Position numbers and translations under genes: made by a program. From NCBI GenBank assembly GCA_013042795.1, contig JABDPK010000034.1, forward strand, positions 1 through 27,162: a stretch of DNA of 27,162 nucleotides, given 5' to 3'. Each line of letters starts with the position of its first letter. Within the stretch, counting starts at the first letter, position 1. Shown here one piece after another: positions 7,742 to 18,346 of the stretch. Under the pieces are notes generated by a model. That model did not search any database and was not told the origin of the DNA. It saw nothing but the letters and a program-made list of their open reading frames with translations. Source of the stretch: Saprospiraceae bacterium. Its GTDB lineage: Bacteria; Bacteroidota; Bacteroidia; Chitinophagales; Saprospiraceae.

Positions 7742-8731
7742 ATGTCGAATATTAAAGCAGTAATTAAAGGAGTTGCAGGATATGTCCCTGAAGATGTTTT
7801 GACCAACAAGGATCTTGAAAAAATGGTTGATACCAATGATGATTGGATCAGAACAAGAACAGGTATTAAGAAAAGACATATCCTGAAAGATAAGAATAAG
7901 GCGACCAGCGACCTAGGAGCTGAAGCAGTGAAGGTTCTCCTGGATAAAACAGGCGTGAAGCCTGAAGAGATTGAACTGATCATTGTAGCAACAGTCACAG
8001 CTGATTATCCTTTCCCGGATACAGCTAACCTCATTGGGCATAAAATCGGTGCTACTAATGCATTCGGATACGATATAAACGCTGCATGCTCTGGATTTAT
8101 TTATTCCTTGGTTACTGCATCGAAATTTATTGAAAGCGGCACTTATAAGAAAATTCTTGTTGTAGGCGCTGATAAAATGTCTTCAATAGTAGATTATGAG
8201 GACAGAGCAACCTGTATCCTTTTCGGTGATGGGGCCGGGGCTGTTCTGTTGGAACCATCTGATAATGACTTCGGTATAGAAGATGCAGTACTAAAAGCTG
8301 ACGGATCAGGTTTGGACTATCTTCATATGAAAGCAGGAGGAAGTATGAATCCGGCTACCAAAGAAACAGTAGAAGCAAGAATGCATTATGCATACCAGGA
8401 GGGAAGGGTCGTTTTTAAGGCTGCTATTAAGGGAATGGCAGAAAGTATACATGAGGTTGTTAACAGGAATGGCCTTACAATGGATGATATTGACTGGATT
8501 GTTCCCCACCAGGCTAATTTGAGAATTCTTATGGGAGTTGCCAATCAATTGAATTATCCGGAAGAAAAAGTCCTTATAAATATCGAAGAGTATGGAAACA
8601 CCACTGCAGCAACGATACCTTTGTGTTTGAGAGATTTTGAGCATAAGCTGAAAAAAGGTGATAATATCGTTCTGACTGCTTTTGGCGGAGGTTTCACCTG
8701 GGGGGCTATTTTATTAAAGTGGGGATATTGA
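7742..8731 (+). CDS. fabH: 3-oxoacyl-[acyl-carrier-protein] synthase III (KAS III)
   Basis: A full-length 329-residue KAS III, cytoplasmic. It condenses acetyl-CoA with malonyl-ACP to start type II fatty acid synthesis. The catalytic triad is visible: Cys116 in DINAACSGF, His256 in WIVPHQANLRI and Asn286 in EYGNTTAAT. GDGAGAVLLE in the middle and FGGGFTWGAILLKW at the C-terminus are typical. The ATG at 7742 gives the normal N-terminus (residues 1-10 MSNIKAVIKG). It heads the run fabH-efp-accB-accC. In many bacteria rpmF and plsX lie upstream of fabH; here they are replaced by a 272-base divergent gap and the thioredoxin gene. Part of that gap holds a hairpin with a T-tract (7594-7632), and the rest is AT-rich with no promoter I can defend. 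Confidence 0.96.
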   Translation: MSNIKAVIKGVAGYVPEDVLTNKDLEKMVDTNDDWIRTRTGIKKRHILKDKNKATSDLGAEAVKVLLDKTGVKPEEIELIIVATVTADYPFPDTANLIGHKIGATNAFGYDINAACSGFIYSLVTASKFIESGTYKKILVVGADKMSSIVDYEDRATCILFGDGAGAVLLEPSDNDFGIEDAVLKADGSGLDYLHMKAGGSMNPATKETVEARMHYAYQEGRVVFKAAIKGMAESIHEVVNRNGLTMDDIDWIVPHQANLRILMGVANQLNYPEEKVLINIEEYGNTTAATIPLCLRDFEHKLKKGDNIVLTAFGGGFTWGAILLKWGY

Positions 8732-8772
8732 TTTATTAGGAATAATGCATTAAATAAGGATTGCAGATTTCT

Positions 8773-8780
8773 TACTTTTG
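8773..8780 (+). promoter_or_regulatory. Bacteroidota -7 box upstream of efp
   Basis: TACTTTTG fits TAnnTTTG and lies 21 bases before the efp ATG in the 70-base gap after fabH, so efp-accB-accC may have their own promoter besides read-through from fabH. No -33 TTTG is found at the usual distance (a TTG at 8761 is too close). Confidence 0.4.
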
Positions 8781-8801
8781 TAATTAAATATTGAACAAAT
8801 A

Positions 8802-9365
8802 ATGGGAAACACATCGGATATCAGGAATGGCTTATGTATGAACTACAACAATGATGTATATAAAGTAGTTGAATTCCTGCATGTGAAACCGGGAAAGGGT
8901 CCAGCATTTGTCAGAACTAAGCTCAAAAGTCTGACGAATGGTAAAGTTTTAGACAATACATTTCCTGCCGGACACAAGATCGACGTCGTGAGGGTCGAAC
9001 GCAGGCAATTTCAGTTTCTATACAAGGACGATGATTCATTTCATTTTATGAATACCGAGACTTATGAACAGATCATGATTCCAAATGAAATGATAGAAAA
9101 TGGAGATCTTGTAAAAGAAGGTGCAATGGTCGAGATTCTGTTCCATGCCGAAAAAGAGACACCATTGACGATAGACCTTCCTCAGCATGTCGTTCTCCAG
9201 GTAACCTATACAGAACCGGGTGTGAGAGGAGATACTGCAACCAATGTGACAAAACCGGCAACGGTTGAGACAGGAGCAGAAATAAAAGTTCCTATCTTTA
9301 TTAATGAAGGCGATAAACTAAAAATAGATACGCGAACGCGGTCTTATCTTGAACGGGTTAAATAA
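8802..9365 (+). CDS. efp: Elongation factor P
   Basis: A 187-residue EF-P of normal length. It binds ribosomes stalled at consecutive prolines, between the P and E sites, and helps peptide-bond formation. Domain I carries the conserved loop [10 protein letters not shown]; Lys32 is at the position modified (beta-lysylation and rhamnosylation chemistries differ among phyla) in other EF-Ps. Which modification applies here cannot be told, as no epmA or earP is in the window. Domains II and III follow ([53 protein letters not shown]). It lies 5 bases upstream of accB, a neighbour relation common in bacteria. The AccB linker, with a Pro-Pro within an Ala/Pro stretch, is a possible local client, but this is inference. 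Confidence 0.97.
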   Translation: MGNTSDIRNGLCMNYNNDVYKVVEFLHVKPGKGPAFVRTKLKSLTNGKVLDNTFPAGHKIDVVRVERRQFQFLYKDDDSFHFMNTETYEQIMIPNEMIENGDLVKEGAMVEILFHAEKETPLTIDLPQHVVLQVTYTEPGVRGDTATNVTKPATVETGAEIKVPIFINEGDKLKIDTRTRSYLERVK

Positions 9366-9370
9366 TAATT

Positions 9371-9874
9371 ATGACTTACAAGGAAATTCAGGATTTGTTA
9401 AAACTGGTCTCAAAATCAGAATTGGCGGAAGTCAGAATGAAAGATGGTGATTTTGAACTAACCATAAGAACCAAGAATTACTCAAAAACCAAAAGCACGA
9501 CACAACATGTGGTCGCACCCACTGCTATTCATACCCCGGCTGCTCCGGCTCCTCAAGCCCCGGCTAAGGATGAAAGCAGCCCCGCACCTCCAGCTGCTCC
9601 CGCTCCGGCTGAAGCACAGGCAGATTCAAACCTGGTGGAGATCAAATCCCCGATTGTCGGGACTTTTTATCGGTCCCCGGCCCCGGAAAAACCCAGTTTT
9701 GTTGCAATAGGTGATACAGTCCAGGAAGGTTCGGTAGTTTGTATCATTGAGGCCATGAAGCTGTTTAATGAAATAGAAAGTGAAGTAAGCGGAAAAATTG
9801 TAAAGGTACTCGTCGATGATGCCAGTCCGGTAGAATACGACCAGGTACTTTTCCTTGTTGATCCAAATGGGTAG
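9371..9874 (+). CDS. accB: Biotin carboxyl carrier protein of acetyl-CoA carboxylase
   Basis: A 167-residue BCCP. It carries CO2 on biotin between the biotin carboxylase (AccC, next gene) and the carboxyltransferase (AccA/AccD, not in the window) to make malonyl-CoA. Residues 1-35 are the N-terminal part that binds AccC in other species, ~48-85 an Ala/Pro-rich flexible linker, and ~88-167 the biotinyl domain. The biotin acceptor is Lys130 in [10 protein letters not shown], with [12 protein letters not shown] at the domain start. Start and length are normal. It lies 5 bases after efp and just before accC, so translation is probably coupled. Confidence 0.97.
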   Translation: MTYKEIQDLLKLVSKSELAEVRMKDGDFELTIRTKNYSKTKSTTQHVVAPTAIHTPAAPAPQAPAKDESSPAPPAAPAPAEAQADSNLVEIKSPIVGTFYRSPAPEKPSFVAIGDTVQEGSVVCIIEAMKLFNEIESEVSGKIVKVLVDDASPVEYDQVLFLVDPNG

Positions 9875-9901
9875 TGGATGACACCATCTAAATCTCAAAA
9901 A

Positions 9902-11245
9902 ATGTTTAAAAAAATATTGATAGCCAACAGGGGTGAAATTGCTTTGCGCGTTATCAGGACTTGCAAGGAAATGGGCATCCAAACAGTCGCAGTGTACTCC
10001 ACTGCAGATGAAGACAGTCTTCATGTCCGTTTTGCAGACGAAGCGGTTTGTATCGGTCCTCCGAGTTCAACTGATTCGTATCTGAGCATACCCAAGATTA
10101 TGGCAGCTGTAGAAATTACAAATGCGGATGCCGTGCACCCGGGATATGGATTTCTTGCAGAGAACTCTGATTTTGCTGAAGTGTGCCAGCAATATGGCAT
10201 CAAATTTATCGGACCCTCAGCAGAAATGATCCGCAAAATGGGTGACAAGGTCACTGCCAAAGAAACAATGATCAAGGCTAAAGTTCCTGTTGTACCAGGG
10301 TCTGATGGCTTGATAAAGAATGTAAAAGAAGGGATTAAAGTAGCTGCTGATATTGGTTATCCGATTATTCTGAAAGCTACAGCTGGCGGTGGAGGTAAAG
10401 GAATGCGTATCGTCGAAAAGGAAGAAGAATTTGAAGAACAATGGGATAAGGCCCAAAGAGAAGCAGCAGCTTCTTTTGGAAATGATGGCATATATCTCGA
10501 AAAGTTTATTGTTGAACCCCGACATATCGAGTTTCAAATCATAGGTGATCAACATGGGCATGTGGTTCATTTGTCTGAACGGGATTGCAGTATACAAAGA
10601 AGACATCAGAAACTGGTTGAGGAATCCCCATCCCCTTTCATGGATAACCGTCTGCGTAACCAAATGGGTAAAGCAGCAGTAAAAGCAGGTAAATCGATTA
10701 AATATGAAGGTGTCGGTACAGTAGAATTCCTGGTTGATAAATACAAGAAGTTCTATTTTATGGAAATGAACACCAGGATCCAGGTAGAACATCCTGTCAC
10801 TGAAGAAGTGATTAACCGTGACCTGATCAAAGAACAGATCAGAGTAGCTGCCGGATGTAAATTGAGCGGAAAGAACTATACACCAACGATGCATGCTATC
10901 GAATGCAGGATCAATGCTGAAGATCCATATACAGATTTCAGACCGAATCCAGGAACTATAAGCTCATTCCATAGTCCAAAAGGCCATGGAGTACGTGTAG
11001 ATACCCATGTATATGCAGGATATACCGTTCCTCCTTATTACGACTCAATGATTGCAAAATTGATCTGCAAAGCAGAAACAAGAGAGGAGTGTATCAAAAA
11101 AATGCAAAGGGCACTTGATGAATTTATTATTGAGGGTATCAAGACGACCGTACCATTTCACAAGCAACTCATGAAAAATGAGGATTTTCTGTCCGGAAAT
11201 GTGACTACAAAATTCATGGAGAGTTTTGAGTTGAAACCTCAATAA
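9902..11245 (+). CDS. accC: Acetyl-CoA carboxylase, biotin carboxylase subunit
   Basis: A 447-residue ATP-grasp enzyme that carboxylates biotin on AccB with bicarbonate and ATP. I chose the ATG at 9902 because it gives the standard N-terminus [18 protein letters not shown]; an ATG at 9878 would add eight residues. In order: the preATP-grasp part with NRGEIA and [12 protein letters not shown], the ATP-binding glycine loop [32 protein letters not shown], the catalytic [16 protein letters not shown], and the C-terminal domain with [12 protein letters not shown]. All expected motifs are intact. The short gap after accB and the 14-base gap before the ABC exporter place it in the middle of one long plus-strand operon. 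Confidence 0.97.
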   Translation: MFKKILIANRGEIALRVIRTCKEMGIQTVAVYSTADEDSLHVRFADEAVCIGPPSSTDSYLSIPKIMAAVEITNADAVHPGYGFLAENSDFAEVCQQYGIKFIGPSAEMIRKMGDKVTAKETMIKAKVPVVPGSDGLIKNVKEGIKVAADIGYPIILKATAGGGGKGMRIVEKEEEFEEQWDKAQREAAASFGNDGIYLEKFIVEPRHIEFQIIGDQHGHVVHLSERDCSIQRRHQKLVEESPSPFMDNRLRNQMGKAAVKAGKSIKYEGVGTVEFLVDKYKKFYFMEMNTRIQVEHPVTEEVINRDLIKEQIRVAAGCKLSGKNYTPTMHAIECRINAEDPYTDFRPNPGTISSFHSPKGHGVRVDTHVYAGYTVPPYYDSMIAKLICKAETREECIKKMQRALDEFIIEGIKTTVPFHKQLMKNEDFLSGNVTTKFMESFELKPQ

Positions 11246-11259
11246 GTTATACTTGCTTC

Positions 11260-13068
11260 ATGCAAGACATCAAACAGCTTGTACATTACCTTCTGAGATA
11301 TAAGGGAACTCTTTCCCTGAGTATTTTCTGTCATGTATTGATGGCTGTCTTTACAGTTATTTCCATACCTCTTGTCATTCCTTTTTTTCAATTATTATTT
11401 ACGGATTCTGTTGATAAAACAATAAGTAAGCCTGATAGTATACTTAAGATTATTGACTGGCTCAAATACTATTTCATCCAGGTCATTGAATCCCAGGGTA
11501 CTTCCAAAGCATTAATGCTTGTCTGCGGATTGATAGTCATTACATTTTTCTTTAAGAACCTCTTCAGGTATCTCGCAATGTTTTTTATGGTATCGGTCCG
11601 ATCATCAACAGTACGTGATCTGAGATCCAGATTATATTCCCGCTATCTTGAAAACGCTGTCAGAAAACAAAATGGTCAAAAAAGAGGTGACCTTATTGCG
11701 AGAATTATATCAGATGTTCAAGAGGTCGAGTGGAGTATCCTCAGGTTTATTGATGCAATATTTAAATCCCCTATTGTGATTATAGGTAGTATCCTGATAA
11801 TGTTAAGCATCAATGTAAACCTTACCCTCTTTGTATTTATACTTATGGCATTTACAACTATTGTAATTGGTAGTCTTTCCAGGACATTGAAAAAGCAATC
11901 CATGTCATTACAGCAAAAACTATCAAAGATGACCTCAATCGTGGATGAGACGATTGACGGGGCATTGTTGATAAAGGTATTCAGAGTCTCGGATTACTGG
12001 AAATCGAGGTTTGAAAGATTAAATGAATCATTTCGGAATACATTGAATCGCGTTTCGTGGCGACAGGATTTATCCTCACCGCTCTCTGAATTCCTTGGGG
12101 TTTCACTGGTAGTGGTTCTTTTATGGTATGGATCACACCTTGTATTAAATGGATCGATGGCTTCAGAAGATTTCTTTGCATTTATATTTGCGTTCTACAA
12201 TGTTATCGAGCCCTCAAAATCATTTGCTACGGCATATTATAATGTAAGGAAAGGTTCTGCAGCTCTGCAGCGTATCGACGAGCAGTTGAATATCCCTCTG
12301 GTTGAAAGAGAAATTGCCGCAGGAACCAAATCTTTCAAACTGGATCATGGGATATATTTTAAAAATGTTTCATTTTCTTACGGTAATGATATTGTTTTGA
12401 ACCAACTCGATATGGCTATAGCTAAGGGAGAGAAAGTTGCGATCATCGGTCCTTCAGGCGCTGGCAAAACCACAATAATGATGCTGTTGATGAAGATGCT
12501 TCAAGCTGATTCAGGTCATGTCCTCATTGATGATACGCCTTTGAATAATATTAGCAAAGACAGCCTGTTTGAAAAAATTGGCCTTGTAACGCAGGATCCT
12601 TTCCTGTTTAATGCTTCGGTTGAAGACAATATCACACTGGGCAGAAATGTGAATAATACCAATCAAATTGAGAATAGTCTTCAGCAAGCACATGCGTTTG
12701 ATTTTGTAAAAAGACTGGAAGGTGGCACCGGAAATAATATCGGTGACCGCGGCGATCAGTTGAGTGGGGGAGAGAAACAAAGACTCACGATTGCACGGGC
12801 ACTATTAGAGGATCCTGATCTTCTTATTCTTGACGAACCGACATCCGCACTTGATCCGGAGTCTGAAGAAGCTGTTTCACAAGCCATTTTATCAGCACTA
12901 AAAGACAGGACTGCAATCATTATCGCTCACCGAATGTCTACTGTAAAATATGCGGACAGAATATTAGTTTTAAAAAAGGGTAAAATTGCAGAACAAGGCA
13001 CACATATTGAATTGATGGAGAAAAAAGGTATATATGCAGATTATGTGAAGATTCAGTCAATTGATTAA
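11260..13068 (+). CDS. ABC exporter, fused permease-ATPase (MsbA-like)
   Basis: A 602-residue half-transporter that should work as a homodimer in the inner membrane. Residues ~15-330 hold the transmembrane domain with hydrophobic segments near 18-45, 85-110, 170-200 and 278-298. Residues ~362-600 are the nucleotide-binding domain: Walker A GPSGAGKTT (397-405), Q-loop Gln445 in VTQDPFLFN, signature LSGGE (501-505), Walker B LLILDE (521-526) and H-loop His557 in IIAHRMS. All catalytic residues are present. Its size and order match the MsbA/lipid and multidrug exporter group. Location next to fatty-acid genes would suit a lipid flippase such as MsbA, but substrate cannot be read from the sequence. 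It is 14 bases after accC and 7 before the next gene. Confidence 0.9.
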   Translation: MQDIKQLVHYLLRYKGTLSLSIFCHVLMAVFTVISIPLVIPFFQLLFTDSVDKTISKPDSILKIIDWLKYYFIQVIESQGTSKALMLVCGLIVITFFFKNLFRYLAMFFMVSVRSSTVRDLRSRLYSRYLENAVRKQNGQKRGDLIARIISDVQEVEWSILRFIDAIFKSPIVIIGSILIMLSINVNLTLFVFILMAFTTIVIGSLSRTLKKQSMSLQQKLSKMTSIVDETIDGALLIKVFRVSDYWKSRFERLNESFRNTLNRVSWRQDLSSPLSEFLGVSLVVVLLWYGSHLVLNGSMASEDFFAFIFAFYNVIEPSKSFATAYYNVRKGSAALQRIDEQLNIPLVEREIAAGTKSFKLDHGIYFKNVSFSYGNDIVLNQLDMAIAKGEKVAIIGPSGAGKTTIMMLLMKMLQADSGHVLIDDTPLNNISKDSLFEKIGLVTQDPFLFNASVEDNITLGRNVNNTNQIENSLQQAHAFDFVKRLEGGTGNNIGDRGDQLSGGEKQRLTIARALLEDPDLLILDEPTSALDPESEEAVSQAILSALKDRTAIIIAHRMSTVKYADRILVLKKGKIAEQGTHIELMEKKGIYADYVKIQSID

Positions 13069-13075
13069 AACGAGT

Positions 13076-14161
13076 ATGAAGCGATGGAATAACATAACAC
13101 TAATACTTTGTTTGTTTCTTTTTTCATTTATAGGTTCAAATGAAGCACAGGTAGAGATGCCTCAGTCGGGAGATAGTATTTTCCGATTCAAGGCATTATT
13201 GGAAAAGCCAGCACCATTTACTGTATTTGAAGTCGCAGATATTAAATTTCCTTGTGTCGATCACCTTATGGCTGTCACTAATGAATCTCCAAGGCCACAG
13301 ATAAATTATATAAATCAATCCGATGACGAAGAGATGTATTCTGTAAGTGAAGGCAATTTGTATTTAAACGGTTATAAGGGGCATGACCCTTTTCTGAATC
13401 TTCCTGATAAGGAAATTGTTTTCCTTAATCCTGTGCAACTGACTGATTCGGATATCATCAATAAAAAGAAGTTATCGGGGGAAAGCGAATTTATTGTTCT
13501 TTTTCAGGGTAAGGAATTGCCCGAATCAGTGACAGGATTAAAGTCCTATTCAGATCTGAGGTCAGTACAGCTAAATGGTAAATTAAAATGGGAGATCAGA
13601 TATGTCGGAGAGGACAGGTATTTTGAATTCAACCAGGTTGTCGAAGGTCAGGTAATGAGTAATTTGTTCCGATATTCGGTCCAGAGTTATAGAATCAGAA
13701 CTGATAAGTGGATTGATGTTAAGCCGGGTCAATACCCTGAACTGGCAAGCCTGTTTACGCCCAAAATATATCAATCCAGGAGTTTGTTTGCCGAGGATGA
13801 TTTTCTTCCCAGCCTGGAATTCATAGATTACCCATATCGCCAGGTTGTATACAACGCCAAAAGGAATGTTAAGCAAATTCCATTTTGTGATGATCTGAAG
13901 ATGGGTATCCAGGTTTTTCCAAACCCAACCTACGGAGATTTGAATATCCAGTTTAATAATGCAGTCAAACAAGAATATACATTTGAGATTATAGATATCA
14001 TTGGTCGTAAACTTTGGTCAGAAAAATTATATGTAAATGCCCCTGTTTTCCTGCATGAACTTGACATGCCAGTATTGAGCAAGGGCGTTTACCTGTATGG
14101 GATCTCTAACTCAAAAGGGCAACGCATAGCTTCCAGCAGACTGATAATAGTAGAGCCATAA
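13076..14161 (+). CDS. Secreted protein of unknown function with T9SS type A sorting domain
   Basis: A 361-residue protein. The ATG at 13076 starts a signal peptide (MKRWNNITLILCLFLFSFIG ... EAQ); a TTG at 13061 in the same frame is less likely. I do not recognise the ~260-residue central part; it contains no cysteine-rich or catalytic motif I can name and looks like beta-rich secreted sequence. The last ~80 residues (MGIQVFPNPTYGDLNIQF, then FEIIDIIGRKLWSE, then LSKGVYLYGISNSKGQ) are a clear type A sorting domain: FPNP opening, DIIGR turn, GVYLY strand. Surface delivery by the type IX system is therefore inferred. It follows the ABC exporter by 7 bases and is the last gene of the plus-strand run; a shared terminator region follows. 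Confidence 0.85.
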   Translation: MKRWNNITLILCLFLFSFIGSNEAQVEMPQSGDSIFRFKALLEKPAPFTVFEVADIKFPCVDHLMAVTNESPRPQINYINQSDDEEMYSVSEGNLYLNGYKGHDPFLNLPDKEIVFLNPVQLTDSDIINKKKLSGESEFIVLFQGKELPESVTGLKSYSDLRSVQLNGKLKWEIRYVGEDRYFEFNQVVEGQVMSNLFRYSVQSYRIRTDKWIDVKPGQYPELASLFTPKIYQSRSLFAEDDFLPSLEFIDYPYRQVVYNAKRNVKQIPFCDDLKMGIQVFPNPTYGDLNIQFNNAVKQEYTFEIIDIIGRKLWSEKLYVNAPVFLHELDMPVLSKGVYLYGISNSKGQRIASSRLIIVEP

Positions 14162-14191
14162 AAAAAGCCCTGCATAAAAAATGCAAGGCTT
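14161..14191 (-). terminator. Rho-independent terminator after groL
   Basis: AAGCC-C-TGCAT pairs with ATGCA-A-GGCTT (14165-14175 with 14181-14191): a 10-bp stem with one C/A mismatch and an A5 loop. On the minus strand the stem is followed by a T-run, 25 bases past the groL stop. The plus-strand side has only a weak T-rich tail, so it may also help end the convergent operon. Confidence 0.75.
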
Positions 14192-14215
14192 ATAATTTAT
14201 TAGTTGAAAAGAGGA

Positions 14216-16151
<1,936 letters not shown>

Positions 16152-16207
16152 ATACAGTAATGTTTTGTTGATTTTTTTTATTAAATAATTTGAAATACGT
16201 GAATGCT

Positions 16208-16226
16208 TGATCATTATTTATGCCAA
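16208..16226 (-). promoter_or_regulatory. Weak sigma54-like promoter element upstream of groS
   Basis: On the minus strand this reads TTGGCATAAATAATGATCA. The -24 half (TTGGCA) fits the sigma54 consensus TGGCAC, but the -12 half (ATGAT) lacks the conserved GC, so the match is partial. It would place the start site about 45-50 bases before groS. Support comes mainly from context: a sigma54 activator gene in the same block and an upstream TGTCA repeat. Confidence 0.25.
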
Positions 16227-16300
16227 GACGCCAGAAATGACAATTTTACCTGATTATCGATATAATTGGCAGACAGATCATCCGCATCCCGATGGATGAT

Positions 16301-16314
16301 TGACAAAATGACAT
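16301..16314 (-). promoter_or_regulatory. TGTCA-TTT-TGTCA element upstream of groS
   Basis: On the minus strand this reads ATGTCATTTTGTCA. It differs by one base from the palindrome TGACA-N3-TGTCA found upstream of miaB (21084-21096). It lies about 150 bases before the groS ATG, a distance usual for activator sites of sigma54 promoters. A further TGTCA half-site is at 16238-16242. Confidence 0.4.
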
Positions 16315-16338
16315 GAATATTGATTTCTGGAACCTGAA

Positions 16339-16617
16339 TTAGCTACCTGGTGCTGATTGAAGTGGAATTCCTCCACCAGCTCCTGCAGAGTTACTTACAA
16401 TGATAGCAGTGATAATGGCTAAAACAAACATTGATATAGCCAGTCCCCAGGTCAGTTTTTCGATAAAATCGGTAGACCTTGCAGCACCAAACATCTGGTT
16501 TGCTCCCTGACCTCCAAAAGTAGAATCAATTCCTCCTCCCTTCGGATTTTGGATGAGTACGACGGCCATTAACATGAAAGCATTTAAGGCTATGAGTATC
16601 GTTAATGCTGTAATCAT
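16339..16617 (-). CDS. secG: Preprotein translocase subunit SecG
   Basis: A 92-residue inner-membrane subunit of the SecYEG channel that helps the SecA-driven step of export. Two membrane helices are visible (about residues 3-22 and 54-74), joined by the conserved cytoplasmic segment LIQNPKGGGIDSTFGGQGANQMFGAARSTDFIEKLTW in outline (NPKGGG, FGG, T.FIEK.TW). A Gly/Ala-rich tail follows, normal for the family. Its ATG overlaps the stop of the upstream lysine-tract gene by one base, so translation is probably coupled. Confidence 0.93.
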   Translation of the reverse strand: MITALTILIALNAFMLMAVVLIQNPKGGGIDSTFGGQGANQMFGAARSTDFIEKLTWGLAISMFVLAIITAIIVSNSAGAGGGIPLQSAPGS

Positions 16618-17801
16618 TATTGTTTGCTTTTTAATTCTTCAATAAGTGGCGCAAAGAAATGACTTTTTTCTGGATTTTTCAAAAGTAATTTCTCATACAT
16701 CTCTATGGCCTTTTTATAGAAACCCTGGTCTGCATATAGCTTGGCGAGGTTTTCTGACAAAATATCTTCTTTTGATTTGATACTTTGATCAATTTTTGAC
16801 TTGATGACCGATTTTTTCTTCTTTACCTTTTTGCGTTTTTTCTTTTTCTTCTTTTTCTCCTGTTTTGAAAAGGGTTCGGCTTGCGTAGGATATACGGAAT
16901 TCAGCCATTGAGTAAATTCAAGGAGTTCGGCTTCAGACTGAGTGGATAATGAATTCCAATGTGATTTACTTGAATGACCAAGCTTTTTTTTCTTTTTCTT
17001 TTTTTTCTTTTTTGCTGCTTTCTCTTTCTTCCCTGATGGTTTTTTCTTTTCTAAATTAAACTCAGGGCGTTTTTCTTTTTTCTTTTTCTTTTTTCGTTTC
17101 TTTTTCTTCTTCTCACCTGATTTAGGGATAGGTTTCTCGTCTGACTTGTTGTTCTCCAATTTTTTACTGACTTCGGTATTCTCCTCAATTAGTTTGTCTT
17201 CCGTTTCGTCCAACATCTCCAGGTTTTTAGTTTTTTCTTCTGCGTGAGTGCCAGGTTCCTTTTCTTCGGTATTCTTGCCAGGTTTATTTTTATGACCTGT
17301 ATCGATAGGTTCTTTTATCTCTTCTATGGATTCTGATGATAAAACATCTTCAATTAGGGAATCCTTTTTTATTTCAGATGATTGTAAAATGTCATTTGAA
17401 ATGACTTCCTTCAATTCAGACTCCATTTCTCCTGGCTTGATATCCTTGCCAGATTCTGATATTCCAGAAGCAATTGTAACATTCTGATCCTTGACATCTG
17501 CAATAGTTTCAGCGGTTATCTTTTTCTTCTTCTTTTTCTTCTTTTTCTTCTTTTTGGTATCCTTAAGGTTAATAGAAGAAAGGTTTACAATATCCGTGGG
17601 AGAAGAGAATTGCAAATCTTCATTATGCCAATCATATTTAAAATGGATACCATCCAAACTATGGTTTAAATCATCTGCATTTTGTACAAAAGGTTGAGAA
17701 AATGGAAAACGATTTAATTTTTCCTGGTCAGAAAGCTTTGATAAATCCTCAGGATCTGAATTTAATTGATTGCCAGTTTCTTTTGATTTGTCCTCGGTCA
17801 T
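16617..17801 (-). CDS. Lysine-tract protein with C-terminal TPR-like segment
   Basis: A 394-residue protein if started at the ATG at 17801; a TTG at 17858 would add 19 residues overlapping lptE. It has four lysine-rich blocks (residues ~83-94 with twelve consecutive Lys, ~231-245, ~264-273 with ten, ~316-330), separated by acidic Ser/Glu-rich spacers, so net low complexity with alternating charge. Between them is a more ordinary stretch, HWNSLSTQSEAELLEFTQWL (281-300). The C-terminus (~347-380) has ENLAKLYADQGFYKKAIEMY, a single TPR-like helix pair. No signal peptide or membrane segment, so it is probably cytoplasmic; nucleic-acid, ribosome or membrane-surface binding are possible but not shown. 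Homologues in this position of Bacteroidota operons usually have TPR repeats. Function unknown. Confidence 0.75.
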   Translation of the reverse strand: MTEDKSKETGNQLNSDPEDLSKLSDQEKLNRFPFSQPFVQNADDLNHSLDGIHFKYDWHNEDLQFSSPTDIVNLSSINLKDTKKKKKKKKKKKKITAETIADVKDQNVTIASGISESGKDIKPGEMESELKEVISNDILQSSEIKKDSLIEDVLSSESIEEIKEPIDTGHKNKPGKNTEEKEPGTHAEEKTKNLEMLDETEDKLIEENTEVSKKLENNKSDEKPIPKSGEKKKKKRKKKKKKEKRPEFNLEKKKPSGKKEKAAKKKKKKKKKKLGHSSKSHWNSLSTQSEAELLEFTQWLNSVYPTQAEPFSKQEKKKKKKKRKKVKKKKSVIKSKIDQSIKSKEDILSENLAKLYADQGFYKKAIEMYEKLLLKNPEKSHFFAPLIEELKSKQ

Positions 17802-17851
17802 ATTTCTTATGTGCTGATAAAGGCAGCTATTTTCAAAATTATCACAATATT

Positions 17852-18346
17852 CTACCAATTGGTAAAAGCATCATTAAATATTCTTTCCATGATATCATCA
17901 ACAATTATTTCGATCAACCCGTCCCTGATGGATTGAAAGTCCTGGGTACTATCGTAGTCTTCAAAATCGGAATAATTCTTAGTCCAGGAGTTGTCGGGGT
18001 TTAACTCATCAATGTATTCAATTTTTACAGCAATATCAAGCCGGTTGAGGCTTGTTGTATTACCTTCTTCCGGTGCTACATAATTTATCCTGTAACGGGT
18101 TACAGTGCCTTTGAATATGATATCAGGATTTTCATTGTTATTGACAAGACGCGATTCCTCCCTGATTTTTCTTCTAAGAGCCTGGCCGAAAATCTGGTTC
18201 AGATCTGCAGGTGCATCTCCGGAAGACAAACTGAAATCTTCTACATAAAAGGTATTTAAATCCGGAGAGATGGAAATGCCTTTAAAACTATAGCATGAAG
18301 AAAGGCTTAGTGTCAGCAGCAGGAAAAATTTAAATTGCAATGTCAT
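17852..18346 (-). CDS. lptE: LptE-family LPS-assembly lipoprotein
   Basis: A 164-residue outer-membrane lipoprotein. The lipobox is LSLSSC with Cys18 as the lipidated residue, and the rest fits the Bacteroidota LptE family: YSFKGISISPDLNTFYVEDF, then LNQIFGQALRRKIREES, then a central beta region (FKGTVTRYRI) and a C-terminal helix (DIMERIFNDAFTNW). LptE forms a plug with LptD in the outer membrane and delivers LPS to the surface. LptD is not in the window. Its ATG lies inside the last codons of the sigma54 activator gene (17-base overlap), so the two are translationally linked. Confidence 0.85.
   Translation of the reverse strand: MTLQFKFFLLLTLSLSSCYSFKGISISPDLNTFYVEDFSLSSGDAPADLNQIFGQALRRKIREESRLVNNNENPDIIFKGTVTRYRINYVAPEEGNTTSLNRLDIAVKIEYIDELNPDNSWTKNYSDFEDYDSTQDFQSIRDGLIEIIVDDIMERIFNDAFTNW

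Noticed and set aside
10217..10894. 225-codon open frame on the minus strand inside accC
   Set aside because: It is fully antisense to a gene with intact biotin carboxylase motifs, has no family resemblance and reads as a Phe/Ser/Cys-rich shadow of the coding strand.
16152..16338. CIRCE/HrcA operator upstream of groS
   Set aside because: I searched by eye for TTAGCACTC-N9-GAGTGCTAA on both strands and did not find it or a near match.
17521..17555. Short pyrimidine repeat on the plus strand as a CRISPR or non-coding microsatellite
   Set aside because: It is the complement of an in-frame poly-lysine run in a complete gene; no spacers or repeat units outside the frame.
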